A stretch of DNA of 64,000 bases from Mycoplasmopsis agassizii (GTDB lineage Bacteria > Bacillota_I > Bacilli_A > Mycoplasmatales > Metamycoplasmataceae), in contig NZ_NQMN01000001.1 of the NCBI RefSeq assembly GCF_002272945.1, forward strand, positions 313,945 through 377,944. The letters run 5' to 3'. The notes beneath the pieces were generated by a model, which was given only the letters and a program-made list of their open reading frames with translations, searched no databases and was not told the DNA's origin. A program made the position numbers and the translations under genes. Of the stretch, positions 13,380 through 24,806 are shown piece by piece; position 1 is the first letter of the stretch; each line of letters opens with the position of its first letter.

Positions 13380-13821
13380 CTTCTTTTATCACAACTTCTA
13401 AACGAGCTTCTACATCACCAAATAATTTAGCTTGTACATAGTGGGTTCCAACTGTTTTTAGAAACACTTTTTCAAAGGTATGTTTTTCTAAATGGAAACC
13501 ATGATCTGCTAATGATTTCATGATTTGTTTTGCTGTTATTGAATGGTGTGTTTCACCTGTTTCAGCATGAGCAACTTTTAATTTATAAACTAATTCAACT
13601 TTTTCAAGTTCAGCTTTTAGCTTTTGAGAATCAAGCACTTTTTGTTTATGATCTTCAATTTCTTTAATTAGTTGTTGCTCTAATTTTCTTTGGTTTTCTT
13701 TTGTATAAGGAACTGCTAATTTATTTTTAAATAAAAAATTTTGTGCATATCCAGGACTTACCTCGACAATGCTTTTTGCTTTTCCTAAATCTTTATGATC
13801 TTTAGTTAATATTACTTTCAT
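13366..13821 (-). CDS. rplI: 50S ribosomal protein L9
   Basis: 151 aa, normal length. The N-terminal domain MKVILTKDHKDLGKAKSIVEVSPGYAQNFL carries the family signature, and the long connecting helix (residues 40-78) and C-terminal domain follow. L9 binds 23S rRNA and affects frame maintenance and ribosome spacing. It overlaps gdpP by 20 bases upstream and dnaB by 14 bases downstream, so all three are translationally coupled. Confidence 0.97.
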   Translation of the reverse strand: MKVILTKDHKDLGKAKSIVEVSPGYAQNFLFKNKLAVPYTKENQRKLEQQLIKEIEDHKQKVLDSQKLKAELEKVELVYKLKVAHAETGETHHSITAKQIMKSLADHGFHLEKHTFEKVFLKTVGTHYVQAKLFGDVEARLEVVIKEDDGK

Positions 13822-15799
13822 TGTATTTCACACTCACAATCGCTTGAACGATATTATCGACAAACTTTTCTATTTCTTCATTACTTACAGCTGCTGCGGC
13901 TGCATAGTGTCCACCACCACCAACTGCTTCGGCAATAATTTGGACATTGGTTTTAATACCACGGGCACTCATTTTATAAAGTGATGGGTTAGAATGAGGA
14001 ATCTTAGCAATTACAAAAACTGCTTTTCTTCCTGAAATTCTTAACATCTCATCGGCAGCAATTGAGACGATATCTTCAGGTACTTCACTAGAAGTATAAC
14101 TGATAAAAAATCCTGTTTTAATTTCTTTAATATCATCAACAAGTTTTTTAATAATTTTATTATTTTCTTCACTAACTTTTAATAATTCAACAGCTTCAAT
14201 TGCTGATGCACCTCTAAATTCTAATAAAGCAGCGGCATTAAAAGTAGGACCTGAAGTTGATTTTTGGAACTGATTTGTATCCATATAAATTCCATTTAAT
14301 AACATTTGTGAAACAACTGCATCGTGTTTTAATTCATGCTTGATAAAACTAATAACTTCAGTTGTAATTTCACTAGCACTTGAAGCTGTTGTTTCAATGT
14401 ATTGATTTTGTAGTGGACAAAACTGTACATTTTCACTAACTCTATGATGGTCTAGAACAAAAATGTTTTCAGGTTTTACCTTATTAAAGGCATTTTCATT
14501 TTCGATTCTTTTTGCTTCAGCAGTATCAACGATAATTACTAAAGTATTTTCATCACTCATTTGTGAAGCAGTTGAAGGCTTAATAAATAGGTTTTCTGGT
14601 TTACCTAAATATTTAGCAATTGCTTTTTTAGTTGTGTTATCAAAAGTTACGTTTTGAATGTAGGCTTCTTTACCAAATTGTTTTGCTAGCCAAACCATTG
14701 CATATGCAGAACCAAAAGCATCTAAATCGGCTAATTTATGTCCATAAACAATTACTTTATTAATGCTTTTTGAAGTCAGTTTATGTTCTAATAAACGGGC
14801 AACTTCTTTAATCATAGTTCGTGAATAATTAACTGAAATTTCACTTTTTGATCCAAAGAAAATTGGTTTTTGATCTTTTTGATAAATTGTTACTTGATCT
14901 CCACCACGGCTTTGACTTTGGCGCAGCGCTGATTTAGAAACTTCAAAAAGTTCACTGATTTTATACATTCCACGAGCAATTCCCATTGAAATGGTTAAAC
15001 GAACATTACTTTTTAATTTAGAATTATTTTCAAGTTGTTCAATAAAATTAAATTCACTTTTAATCAGTTTTTCAATTGTTTCATTATTAGTAATAATAAT
15101 GAATTTACCTTTTACATATTGGCGATAGGCAATATTATATTCTTTAACAAGGTTTTCTAATAAGTCAACAATTGTTGCTTCAATATTAAAAATTTCTTCT
15201 TCAGAAAGTACTGATTGATAAAGTTGGTAGTTATCAATTTCAATTTCACCAACTGCAATTTTTTCATCACGGTAATTAGTAATAATTGATTCTCTAACTG
15301 TCACATCTTCAATCGTAACCATGTTGTAATTATTATATCTTTTTAATAAGTAAATAACTGTAACACCATTTTTTTCACGCTTGATTAAGATATCATCTTC
15401 ATCATCATAAACTAGTTGATCCTTAACTTCTGGAAAAACTTGAGCCAGTTTACGATCAATTAAATTTGAGCCTAGTTCATTATTTAAATATTCTGATGAT
15501 CAAACAATCTTGGATAAAGGATTTAAAATTAAAACTCCGATTTTGTGTTGAGCAATCACTTTATCTAAATATTGGTAAAAACTACGGTTGATAAAGTAAT
15601 TCTTTTTAGTTAGATAACGAATTAAAAAATATGAAAAAGCCATTACTGAAACTGCTGTTAAGATTAACGCTAAAGCACCAATTGCCACCAAGTTTGGTTG
15701 TAATTGGTCTTTAGTTATTTCAATAATTAACCAAGCAATGAATGCTCCAAGCATCGCTGCTGCAAAGACTGAAAACCCGATAATGTAGAATTTTTTCAT
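13802..15799 (-). CDS. gdpP: Cyclic-di-AMP phosphodiesterase GdpP (DHH/DHHA1)
   Basis: 665 aa, the usual GdpP size. Two N-terminal membrane helices (about 5-60) are followed by a PAS-like region, a GGDEF-like domain lacking the GGDEF sequence (about 160-330), and a DHH-DHHA1 phosphodiesterase. Metal and catalytic motifs are VYGHKLADLDAFGSA, VDTAEAKR, LDHHRVSE near residue 450 and VGGGGHYAAAAA near 630. It degrades c-di-AMP to pApA at the membrane. It is the first gene of its operon, and a terminator lies just upstream of its promoter region. The cognate cyclase lies 3.3 kb away. A TGA Trp codon at 15497-15499 splits it under code 11. Confidence 0.95.
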
Positions 15800-15883
15800 T
15801 TTTTTATTATATAAAATATTTTGCTATAAGCCATTAAATTTTCCATTAAAGTCTAAAAAATTCTTAGTTTTAGTGCCTTTTTA

Positions 15884-15917
15884 AATAAAAAAATCTAAAT
15901 TAGAGACTAATTTAGAT
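15884..15917 (-). terminator. Terminator of the cyclase/MgtE operon
   Basis: ATCTAAATTA / TAATTTAGAT stem around a GAGAC loop, followed on the minus strand by a long T-run. It is located 18 bases after the stop at 15935. Confidence 0.85.
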
Positions 15918-15934
15918 CTAATCTTCAGTTTTAG

Positions 15935-17482
15935 TTAAAGTACAGGCAAGATTACTAAGGAATTTATGAGTAAAAATAAAGCAATTGTAATTCCAAAAAA
16001 GATTGCTGTCGATAGTCCATCACTTAAAGTTGCAAGGATGGGCGAAGAAGCTGCTGCAGGATCTCTTTTTAGTTTTAGCATTAATAAAGGAATGAAAGTT
16101 CCTAAAAATTTAGCCATAATTAAAACTAAAAACAAAGCAGTTGAACTAGCAAAAATTAAGATTAGTGCTGAAGCAGGATTTGTTATTAGAAATTGACTTG
16201 CTAAAAAATAAATAGATAAACGCACGGCATTAATTACAAAAACTATAGCACCAATAATAATGGCAACAAGTAGTTCTTTTCTATAAATTTTTCAGAGTTT
16301 AACTTTTTTAAATTCACCTAAAGCATAGGCTCTAGTAATCGTTGCAATTGATTGACTTCCTGCATTTCCTGCAGCATCAGTTAATACTGGAACAAGCCCT
16401 GATAAGATTAAGGAACTTACTCATAAGTTAATAGTTTGTGATGAAACATCAACAAACACTTGAATCAAAATTTGTGAAAAAGTTGAACCAATTAATAATA
16501 ATGCTAACCAAAAAAATCGACTTTTTACAATGTCAATAATTTTGGTTTTTAAATAAGGTTTTGAAGCATCTTCAACTTTAATCCCTACTGCTTGATAAAT
16601 GTCTTCAGTCGCTAATTCACGAGCAACATCAAACATATTTTCACTATCGATAATTCCAACAAGTTGTTTTTCTTTATTAATAACTGGTAAAGCAGACATA
16701 TTTTGTTGTCCATATAATTGCACTGCTTTTTCTAAACTATCAGTGTCATAAACACCTTCAACAACAAATAATAAATCACTTATTAAGGTGTTTTTATTAT
16801 TATCTTCATCAAAGATCATATCCTCTAAAGTAACTGCTCCAACTAGTTCTTTATTTTCATTAACAACGAAAAAATAATGTCCAATTTCTTTATCACCAAT
16901 GTAATCTTTTTTAATTTTATCTAAGGCATTTGCAATTGTATCATTATCATAAAGAATTGAAATTTCAACCTGCATAATGCTACCTGCTTGTTCATCATCA
17001 TACTTTAAAATCTTGGCAACATTTTCTGCTTTTTCAGTATTTTCTAAACGCTTTAAAATAATATCTTTTCTTTGGTCGTCTTCATCAAAAAAATCAAGTA
17101 AATTAGTGATCTTAATTGCAGTCATTGCTTTCAATAAATTTAATGAAAATTCTTCACTAAAATCAAAGAATAATTCTGCCTGAATTGACTCATCAAGTTG
17201 TTCAAAAATATCAGCAGCTAAATTAATTTTTATGATCCTTAAAAAAGTAATTTGGACGCTCTTATTTAGATTTAAAAAGGCGTCTTCAATTGCAGCATCT
17301 GAAAGTTGTTCAATCAATAAATTTAATTGATTTTTATTTTGTCTTTTTATAAAAATTATGAACAGTTTTGCTAGTTCATCTTTTTCTAAATTGATTCATG
17401 ATTCATCAAATAAATTTGTTTTATTTAAATTAAGAACTTTTGTATTTATTTTTTTTGTTTCAATTTCTTTTACATTTTGCAT
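15935..17482 (-). CDS. mgtE: MgtE-type magnesium transporter (downstream copy)
   Basis: 515 aa. A cytoplasmic MgtE N domain (helical superhelix, about 50-190) is followed by two CBS domains (about 190-310) and a five-helix membrane domain. Pore and selectivity features are kept: LTDAAGNAGSQSI, and KRDPAAASSPILATLSD, in which the final Asp matches the Mg-binding Asp of characterised MgtE. Start ATG 17482 has GAAAGGAG upstream. It sits 12 bases behind the other mgtE, and both are in the operon with the diadenylate cyclase. Mg2+ uptake gated by cytosolic Mg2+ is the family role; the division of labour between the copies is unknown. Confidence 0.92.
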
Positions 17483-17494
17483 GATGACTCCTTT

Positions 17495-19039
17495 CTAATT
17501 ATTTATGATTGTAAATTGCACAGCAGCAGAATCAAGAGCTAAAAATAATCCTATAATTAAAGCATAAAAAATAGCAATTGAAATGGTATCTAAAATTGTT
17601 GTAATTAAAGGTGCTGATAAAACTGCAGGATCTTTTTTGAAAAAGATAGCGACTAAAGTTAATCATGTTCCTAGGAATTTAGATAAAACTAAAATTAAAA
17701 ATAAAACTAATGAAGAAACAAAAATAATTACTAAAGTATTGTTTCTAGAAGTAACGAAATCGCCCGAAATTGCGAAGTAAATGGATAATCTAATAATATT
17801 TACTACAAATAATAAAGCACCGATTATGAGCCCTATTTTGACTTCCCTAGCAACTATTTTTTTACCTTTAATTCCTTTTAATTCACCTAAAGCAGCAGCC
17901 CTTGAAATGGTAACCGAGGATTGGCTTCCTGCATTACCAGCGGCGCCACTTAAAATTGGTAATAAAGAAGTAAGAATTGAAATTGAAACTCAACTTCCTA
18001 ATTTTTGATCAACTACGTTTGAAAAAACTTCAATAATGATTTGACTAAAAGTTGCAACTATTAAAAGTAAGACAATTCAAAATAATCTACTTTTAACAAT
18101 ACTTTTTACAGGTGCTGAAACATATTCAAAAGTTTCAACATCTTCAACTTTAACACTCGCACGTGAATAAATATCTTCACTTGCTTGCAATTCAATTTCA
18201 TCAAACATGCTTTCACTAGTTAGAATTCCAGATAAATAATTGAAGTTATTTACAACGGGAATTACTGACATATTTTGCTTAGCAAAAAGGTTTTGACTTT
18301 CTTGAATTGAATCGGAAGTTTTAGCTGCATAAACTTGAAATTTATGATCCTTAACTAAGTCGTTTCTAGGGTTAAAAATTAAGTCTTCTAAAGTGATTGC
18401 TCCGCTAAGTTTTCCTTTGTCATCTGTGACAAAAAAGTAGTGTCTTAAATCCTTATTTTTTCCATATGCATTTTTAATTTTTCTTAAGGCATCTTTTAAA
18501 GAAATATCTGACTCAATTGAGACAATATCAACAGCCATAATACTTCCAACTTGATCATCTTCAAATTTTAAAATTTCATTAATTTTTTTACGCTTTTCTT
18601 CATCCTTAACTTTGGCTAAAATACCTGCAGTCATTTCTGAAGGTAACTCTTCAATTAAGTCGGAAATTTCATCACTTTTTAATTCATTAATAATTTCTGA
18701 AGATAAATCATCTGCAAAATTTGTTAACAGTTGTGCTTGTACATCAATGTCTAAATTTTGGAAAATTTCAGCTGCTTGTTTGGTTAATAAGAATCTAAAA
18801 AAAAGCACCTGAATAATGGGTTTCATTATTAGGATGCTTTCATTTATTTTACTTAAAGGCGTAATATTTACTAATTCTCTGAGATCATTAAAATTTCTCG
18901 TTCTTACTAATTTAGAAAAAGATTCAGCAAGTAAGGTTGAAGCATCGCTTTGTTGCTCATCGGAACCTAATGATGTCAAGGGAATATTTGTTTCAATATT
19001 TTCTTCATTGTTATTAAATTCATCTTGAAAATATTGCAT
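17495..19039 (-). CDS. mgtE: MgtE-type magnesium transporter (upstream copy)
   Basis: 514 aa. It has the same N domain-CBS-CBS-membrane layout as the copy downstream, with clearly diverged sequence. The N domain is preceded by an acidic Asn-rich leader of about 50 residues. Pore motifs are LSGAAGNAGSQSS and KKDPAVLSAPLITTILD, retaining the Mg-site Asp. ATG 19039 is preferred: ATAGGGG lies eight bases upstream, whereas an in-frame GTG three codons earlier would lie within that ribosome-binding site. It follows the cyclase gene by 11 bases. The duplication looks old, given the low identity. Confidence 0.92.
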
Positions 19040-19050
19040 ATTATACACCC

Positions 19051-19638
19051 CTATTCTTTTAGTAATTTTACTAATGATTCTTGGAAATTGTCAATATTTG
19101 TTTTATTAAAAATTCCATTTTTAGTAATGGTTATGTCACCTGTTTCTTCTGAAACAACAATTGTAGTTGCATCAGATAATTCACTAATACCCATTGCAGC
19201 ACGGTGGCGAGCACCATAACTATTATCAACAGATTTACGAGTAATTTTATAATATGTGGCAGCATAAAGAATCTTGCTGTCACGAATTATGATAGCACCA
19301 TCATGAAGTGGGCTATTTTTTTGGAAAAGAGCAATTATTAAACTGCTACTGATGTTGGCATCAATGATGACACCATCTGTTCTTAAGTTATCAATTTGAT
19401 CATGGTTTTCAATCGTGATGATTGCTCCAGTTTTAGTTTTAGCTAATTGAATAACTGCTTCTTTAACTTGGTGAATTAAACGAATTTTGCTACTTTTTCC
19501 TAATTTAGAATAGCGACTTCGTTTAAACATTAAACGATATAACATTTGCCCATAAGGCGTTAATGTTAAGACTAAAACAATGGCTAATAAAGCAAGAGTA
19601 ACACTTCCAAATATGATTACAAGTGTTTCTGTAGGCAT
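19051..19638 (-). CDS. cdaM: Diadenylate cyclase (c-di-AMP synthase, single-helix CdaM-like)
   Basis: 195 aa. One N-terminal membrane helix (about 5-28), then a linker and a DAC domain. The catalytic motifs are HDGAIII (DGA, near residue 113) and GARHRAAMGIS (RHR, near residue 145). It condenses two ATP into c-di-AMP, a second messenger for potassium and osmolyte control. CdaA of Bacillus has three helices, and the single-helix layout is the one described as CdaM in mycoplasmas. It follows the coiled-coil gene by three bases and precedes the MgtE pair. CdaR and GlmM, the usual CdaA neighbours, are absent here. Confidence 0.93.
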   Translation of the reverse strand: MPTETLVIIFGSVTLALLAIVLVLTLTPYGQMLYRLMFKRSRYSKLGKSSKIRLIHQVKEAVIQLAKTKTGAIITIENHDQIDNLRTDGVIIDANISSSLIIALFQKNSPLHDGAIIIRDSKILYAATYYKITRKSVDNSYGARHRAAMGISELSDATTIVVSEETGDITITKNGIFNKTNIDNFQESLVKLLKE

Positions 19639-19641
19639 ATA

Positions 19642-21024
19642 CTAAGCTAAAAATCCTGTTGATAAACCAATTGCTAATACGATTAATAATGCAATTAAAG
19701 AAAGTAAGAAGAATGTCTTAGCTAGCAAGTATCATGTTTTAGTTTTTAGACCTCAAAGTTTTTGATTTCCTTCATCAGGTTTTGCTAAAACTACTTCTTC
19801 AGGTTTTGCACTATTTTCTTTTAATTGTTGTAATTCATTATTTGAAATTAATTCACGAGTGTTATCTACTCTAACGTAATTTCTTTCATTAATGATTTTC
19901 TTTTGATGTCTTGCACGCTGAATAATTTCATCATCATCTGGAAATTCTTGTTCGACTTCATCAATAATAATTAAAGCAGTTTGATCATCGACCGTAATTA
20001 ATGATTCACTTTTGTCAAGGCGATCTTTGATTGCTCTTCTTCTTTCTAATTCTCTTAATGTAGCTTCTGCACGAAGTAATCTTTGCATTTGCTCATCATC
20101 AATAGTTGTTGTTGAAGAGTGATCTTGAGGTTCGTGATGTTCAATTAAAATTTCACGAGTTGCTCTTAATTCTTCTAATTCAGATTTAGTATTTTCGTGT
20201 GCTTGAACTTCTGATTCTAAACGTGATAAATCTAAAATTTGTGTTTGTCGAATTTCTTCAACTTGTCTTTCAGCTTGCATTCTTGATAAACGTTCACGTG
20301 CTAATTTTTCTTCTAACTCACTAACTTTTTCTTTTTCATCATTTAATAAAACAGTGGTTAATGAATCTTCAACTTTAACAATTTTTTCTTTGACTACTTC
20401 AACTTCTTGAGTTAGAATTCAAGGTTGCTCTTGTGATTTTAAAAGTAGTTCTTGAGTTTGTTGTTTTTGTAAATCTAGTTCATTTTCAGCTAGACTTCTT
20501 CTTGCCTTTTCTTCTTGAAGTGCTTTTTCACTTTCAATTAAACGGCGTTCTAAAGTTGATGTATGACTGTTAACGTTTTGAATTTCTTTAGCAAGTTTAG
20601 AATTTTCTTTTTCTTCTTTTTTAAGGCGTTTTTCAAGTTCTGATTTTTCAGCTTCTCAAGTGCTTTCTTGAGCCTTTAATTCTTCACGTAATTTACGTTC
20701 ACGTTCTTGAAGAAGTTTTTTTGCTCTTTCTTGTTCTTCTTTAGAATCATCACTATCAATTAGAATTTGATCATGACCTTTTGCTGATTTAACACTCTTA
20801 ATTGTACGAACAAATTTTCCACCCTTTTGGAATCAAAGATTTGCATTCAGGTTTAATTTTTTAAAGTGCTCAACAGCATCTTTTTGATGTTCAAATTCAC
20901 CTGTTGGGTTTTCATTTGCTTTCTTTAGGGTTCAGATATTTTTTCATTTAATATCTGGATTTTTACCGTCATTTTCTCTTAATGTACAGTATCATCGTTC
21001 GAATTTAATTTTTTCTGTTGCCAT
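19642..21024 (-). CDS. Tail-anchored coiled-coil protein, unknown
   Basis: 460 aa. A small globular N-terminal part (about 1-75, with WYCTLREND and an FEHQKDAVEHFKKLN segment followed by LWFQKGGKF) loosely resembles DUF2188-type domains. A long charged coiled coil (about 95-420, dense in E/K/R/L heptads) follows. One hydrophobic helix close to the C-terminus (about 434-457) would anchor it with the bulk in the cytosol. It is the first gene of the operon with the diadenylate cyclase, ending three bases before it. It may organise the cyclase or transporters at the membrane, but that is inference from position only. No catalytic motif was seen. Confidence 0.75.
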
Positions 21025-21182
21025 ATTTTCCTCATTCTTAATATGTTTTGACAAGGATTGATTTCTATAGAAAATCTATAGCATTTTCCTTGCTTTTACT
21101 ATAATTTTAATTTAAATAAATTAAATATAAATAAAAAAACTCATTAATTTTTTTAGAATTTATTTTTGGATAGAAAAGTATA

Positions 21183-21213
21183 GAAAAAATCTGTTTCTCA
21201 GTAAGAAACAGAT
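21183..21213 (-). terminator. Terminator of the YitT pair
   Basis: CTGTTTCT / AGAAACAG stem with a CAGTA loop. The minus strand continues with TTTTTTC. It lies 35 bases after the stop at 21247. Confidence 0.85.
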
Positions 21214-21246
21214 AGAAATCTATATAAATTGACTGAAATTTATTTC

Positions 21247-22446
21247 TTAATCAACGTAGGAAGAATCGAATTTTCCATATGTTTTCTTAACATCCAAGAC
21301 ACGAACTCAGATTTGTGGGTCAAAGTTCTGCATATCTCTGATTAAAGATTTAGATTCAAAGAAATACATTACTGTAGAAATTTGATAAGTAGGTAACTTT
21401 GTATAACCACTTTTATAAGTTTCAATTCTGTATGAATGTCAGTAGTTGATTCTGTTGAAGAAAGAAACTAAAATCTCTGGTTTATTTGTAGAAATTTCTA
21501 CATTGACCTTTTTATATTTAGGATAGAAAAAGTTCAAGACTGCACTAGAAATTAAGACTATCATCGCCGTTGTAAATAACTGAATTGCTAAGAAATTTCT
21601 TAAGCCAACATCTATTGAATTATGTGAATCTCAACGGATTCCTGCATAGATTATAAAGTAAACTGCTACTGTAGAAAAGGATAGAAGTCTTAATAAAGAA
21701 CCAATACTTTTTTGATATTTAACTGAATAGAAATAAGAAATTATGTCTGTACCTGCTGTAGAAGAGCCTGCTTGTCAAAGAATTGCGTAAACAACACCTG
21801 TACCTAAAGAACCTATTAAACCATAAACTACAATTGGTCAGTTATCATTTCCTTGAGCAGTTTCTAATGATCAAGAACCTGCTAAATCAGTGATGCGATT
21901 TATTCAATCTAAAATCGGTTCAATATTTAAAATTGAACTTCATAAAACAGTTGTAATTAAATAGGTTCAATTTAAAATAATAAAAGTTGGTTTAATTTTC
22001 TTATGGAAAATAATCATTAGTGGCATATTACTGATTAAGAAAAGTAAGCCATAAAATGGTTTTAAAACCGGAAAAATAAACATCAATAAAGTTGGTATTC
22101 CAGCAACACCTGATGGGATAGTTTCAGCCCTAGTGATAAAGGCGATGATGATAAAATTTAAAACTAAAGAAGCAATAAAGATTTTAAAAATACTTCATCT
22201 TTTAATTGCCACAATATCATATCAAGGTAATTTTTCAATATCACTTGAAGAGTATGTTCCTGTGTATCAATCAGTATTTGATTCAGGGCGCAATAATTTT
22301 GAAAGTCTAATTCTCTTTTTTTGTTCAATACTACTTTCAGTTTTATAGTGGGTAGTAACTTGATGTAAATCAATTAATTCACAACTATATTTTTCACCTG
22401 TGTTTATGATTTTATCATCGTTTTGGATCTGATTTTTTTCGTTCAT
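21247..22446 (-). CDS. YitT family membrane protein (downstream copy)
   Basis: 399 aa. A hydrophilic N-terminal region (about 1-80) is followed by six or so hydrophobic segments, including FITRAETIPSGVAGIPTL, which fits the YitT family's first loop. A C-terminal DUF2179-like domain follows (TVMYFFESKSLIRDMQ ... WVRVLDVKKTYGKF). The membrane part contains AGSSTAGTDIISYF, like the G-S-T-G-G-T-D motif of YitT. The substrate is unknown. It ends in FDSSYVD and is nearly collinear with the gene just upstream, so they are tandem duplicates. Many TGA Trp codons cut it into fragments under code 11. Confidence 0.85.
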
Positions 22447-22481
22447 TTTTAACTCTAAATAAATTTAGCACAAATTTATTT

Positions 22482-23675
22482 TTAATCAACAAAATTGGAA
22501 TTGAATTTTCCAAGTGTTCTTTTAACATCAACCATTTTGATTCAAACTTCAGGACTAAAATTTTGAATATCTGGAACTAAAAAGTTGGCTTCAAAATAAT
22601 ACATAACAGTTGTGATCTGATAATTTTTTTGATGGTTACGACCACTTTTATAAGTTTCGATTCTATATGGATGTCAATAATTTATCTTGTTAAAAAAGAT
22701 CTCAATTAAGTTCGGATTATCTGTTGAAATTTCCACATTAATTTTTTTGTACTTTGGATAAAGTACATTTAAAACAAATGTAGCAATAAAAACAATTGCA
22801 AAAGTTGTAATGATTTGCAAGACAAAAAAGTCTCGAAGATAAACAGGTTCAGGTGCACTATTTGTTAAGTTTCATCTAACTGAAGCATAAATAATAAAAT
22901 ATAAAACAACAGTTGAAAGTGAAAAAACACGCATGATTGAGCCGACAGATTTTTTATATTTAACTGAAATATAATAACTGACTAACTCAGTTCCTGCAGT
23001 TGAAGCACCTGCTTTTCATAAAATTGCATAAGAAATACCCATCAAAATGCTACCTAAAATTCCATAGACTAAAATTGGTCAAGAATTTGTATAACTAGCA
23101 GTTACGACATTAATACTTCAATCATTAGCAAAGTCTGTGATATTTAATAAAAAGTTTAATACTGGTGTGATATTTAAAACACTACTTCATAAAACTGAAA
23201 ATAATAAGTAAGTTCAATTTAAGAGTGTGAATGAAAGCTTAACCTTTTTATGAAAATAAATCATTAACGGGGCATTAACTAATAAGAATAAGATCCCAAA
23301 ATAAGGTTGTAACTCTGGCACTAAAAACATTATTAATGTCGGTATCCCTGTTACTCCTGAAGGTAAGGCTTGTGCTCTAGTGATAAAAGCAATAATAATT
23401 ACGTTTAATAAAAACGCTGCAAAAAAAATCTTTAAAACGTTTCACTTTTTAATCGCTAGAATCATGTATCAGGGCAATTTCTCAATTTCACTTGAAGAAA
23501 AACCTTGCGAATAATAAATTGAAGTATTTTTCTTATGTAATGACGATTTTAATCTAGTAAAAAAGTTGGGTTTCTTGTTTGAAGAAACCTCTTTTTTACT
23601 AATTAATTCAAATTCTTTGTAAGGGCTATAATTGTCTCAATTATGCTCTTGATCTTGTTTTTTTTCTTGATTCAT
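22482..23675 (-). CDS. YitT family membrane protein (upstream copy)
   Basis: 397 aa, a paralogue of the following gene with the same layout: hydrophilic N-terminus, membrane core with FITRAQALPSGVTGIPTL and KAGASTAGTELVSYY, and a C-terminal DUF2179-like domain (TVMYYFEANFLVPDIQ ... WIKMVDVKRTLGKF). Both end FxSxxVD. The N-terminus is less conserved than the core between the copies. The 35-base gap to the next gene contains a ribosome-binding region and no terminator, so the pair is co-transcribed. It is divergent from the nuclease-like gene on the plus strand. Confidence 0.85.
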
Positions 23676-23763
23676 AAAAATTCACCTTCTATTATTATTA
23701 CACTATTTAAATAAGCCTGAAATTTTTTTCACTTTTTTCAGTTTCGTGATTAAAATAATCATA

Positions 23764-24636
23764 ATGAAAAAAATAATCATTTACATTGATTTTGAATCAA
23801 TTTCCACCCCTTTTAATTCAGGACTTAGACCTTTTAGTAAAGATAATTGATTACCTTTTGCTTACAGCATGGGTACTTATGTGAATTCAAAAACTAAAGG
23901 TGAAAAAGAATGAAAAATAATTACTACCATGATCGACTTTTCAAGATTATCTGATCAAAATTCAATTATTCGTGAAGTTAGAAGATGTTTGATGAATGAT
24001 TTAAAAAAATGATTTGGTCGAGTTGATGAAGAACTTTTATTTTTCAAAGGTTTTGCCCCTGCCTTAGAAAAGAAAATTTTGGCTCAAGTAATGCCTTTAT
24101 CAAGTATTGAATCAGTTTTTGAATTTGATAATATTAAACTTTCACTACTAACTAAAGAAAGTAATCGAGCTAGTTATTTTCCTTATTTAAAATCACTAGT
24201 TAAAGAAAAATTTAATGAAAAAACTATTAAATCAATTCGCCTTAATCAAGATGGGGCTTTAGCTGCTTATGCAGGTGCTCTGCTTTATTCTCAAAGCCGT
24301 AATATTTTTAATCGTTTTTACATGGAATTTGATCATGAAAAATTACTTGAAGAATTTTTAACTTATTCTGAAGAAGATGTGCAACGCATGCGCTATATTG
24401 TTGATAATTTTGAAAAAGTAAGCGAGCGAGCACAGCGTATTTTAAAAATTAGAACTTATCGTGAAGACCATCGTGCGCAAGCAAAAAGATTAGAAAATCT
24501 GCTTGAACATCTTAAATCTTATAACTTTCCAGTTGATATTACAATTGCTGAATTATACGAAATTATTGAAAGTGACATTGCTGTAAAACGTTCTTTAGTT
24601 GATAAATTGGCAACTAAAATCGAAGAAATTGTCTAG
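23764..24636 (+). CDS. DUF2779-like protein, RNase H-fold nuclease candidate
   Basis: 290 aa. It opens with MKKIIIYIDFESISTPF, the first acidic strand of DEDD-type 3'-5' exonucleases and of DUF2779 proteins. A WLPFAYSMGTYV segment follows, where such proteins show PFQYS. Later acidic patches (FYMEFDHEKLLEEFLTYSEEDVQRMRYIVDNF) could supply further metal ligands, and the C-terminal 80 residues are helical. Soluble, no signal. It is monocistronic, divergent from the YitT pair and ended by a long hairpin. Assignment rests on the first motif and the general layout; function is not established. Confidence 0.6.
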
Positions 24637-24693
24637 TTATTAGCACAAGCAAAAAGATTTTTGCCAAACTACTTTTAAAACCCAGAAAAAATG

Positions 24694-24745
24694 AAAAAAA
24701 CGCCTTTTTAGTGCTCTGATTGTGCAAAAAGTCGTTTTTTTATTA
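24694..24745 (+). terminator. Terminator of the nuclease-like gene
   Basis: AAAAAAACG / CGTTTTTTT outer stem and CTTTTT / AAAAAG inner stem with one internal mismatch, ending in a T-run. Confidence 0.75.
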
Positions 24746-24806
24746 ATTTTGCTTTAAAAGTGCTATTATTTTTTTATATCTATTATTGATTATTGAAAGA
24801 GGAAAA

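Noticed and set aside
15966-16196. Plus-strand frame opposite mgtE
   Set aside because: It is antisense to the membrane domain with the conserved pore motifs.
22133-22373. Small frames on both strands inside the YitT gene
   Set aside because: They lie in other frames of the real YitT gene, which continues through TGA Trp codons.
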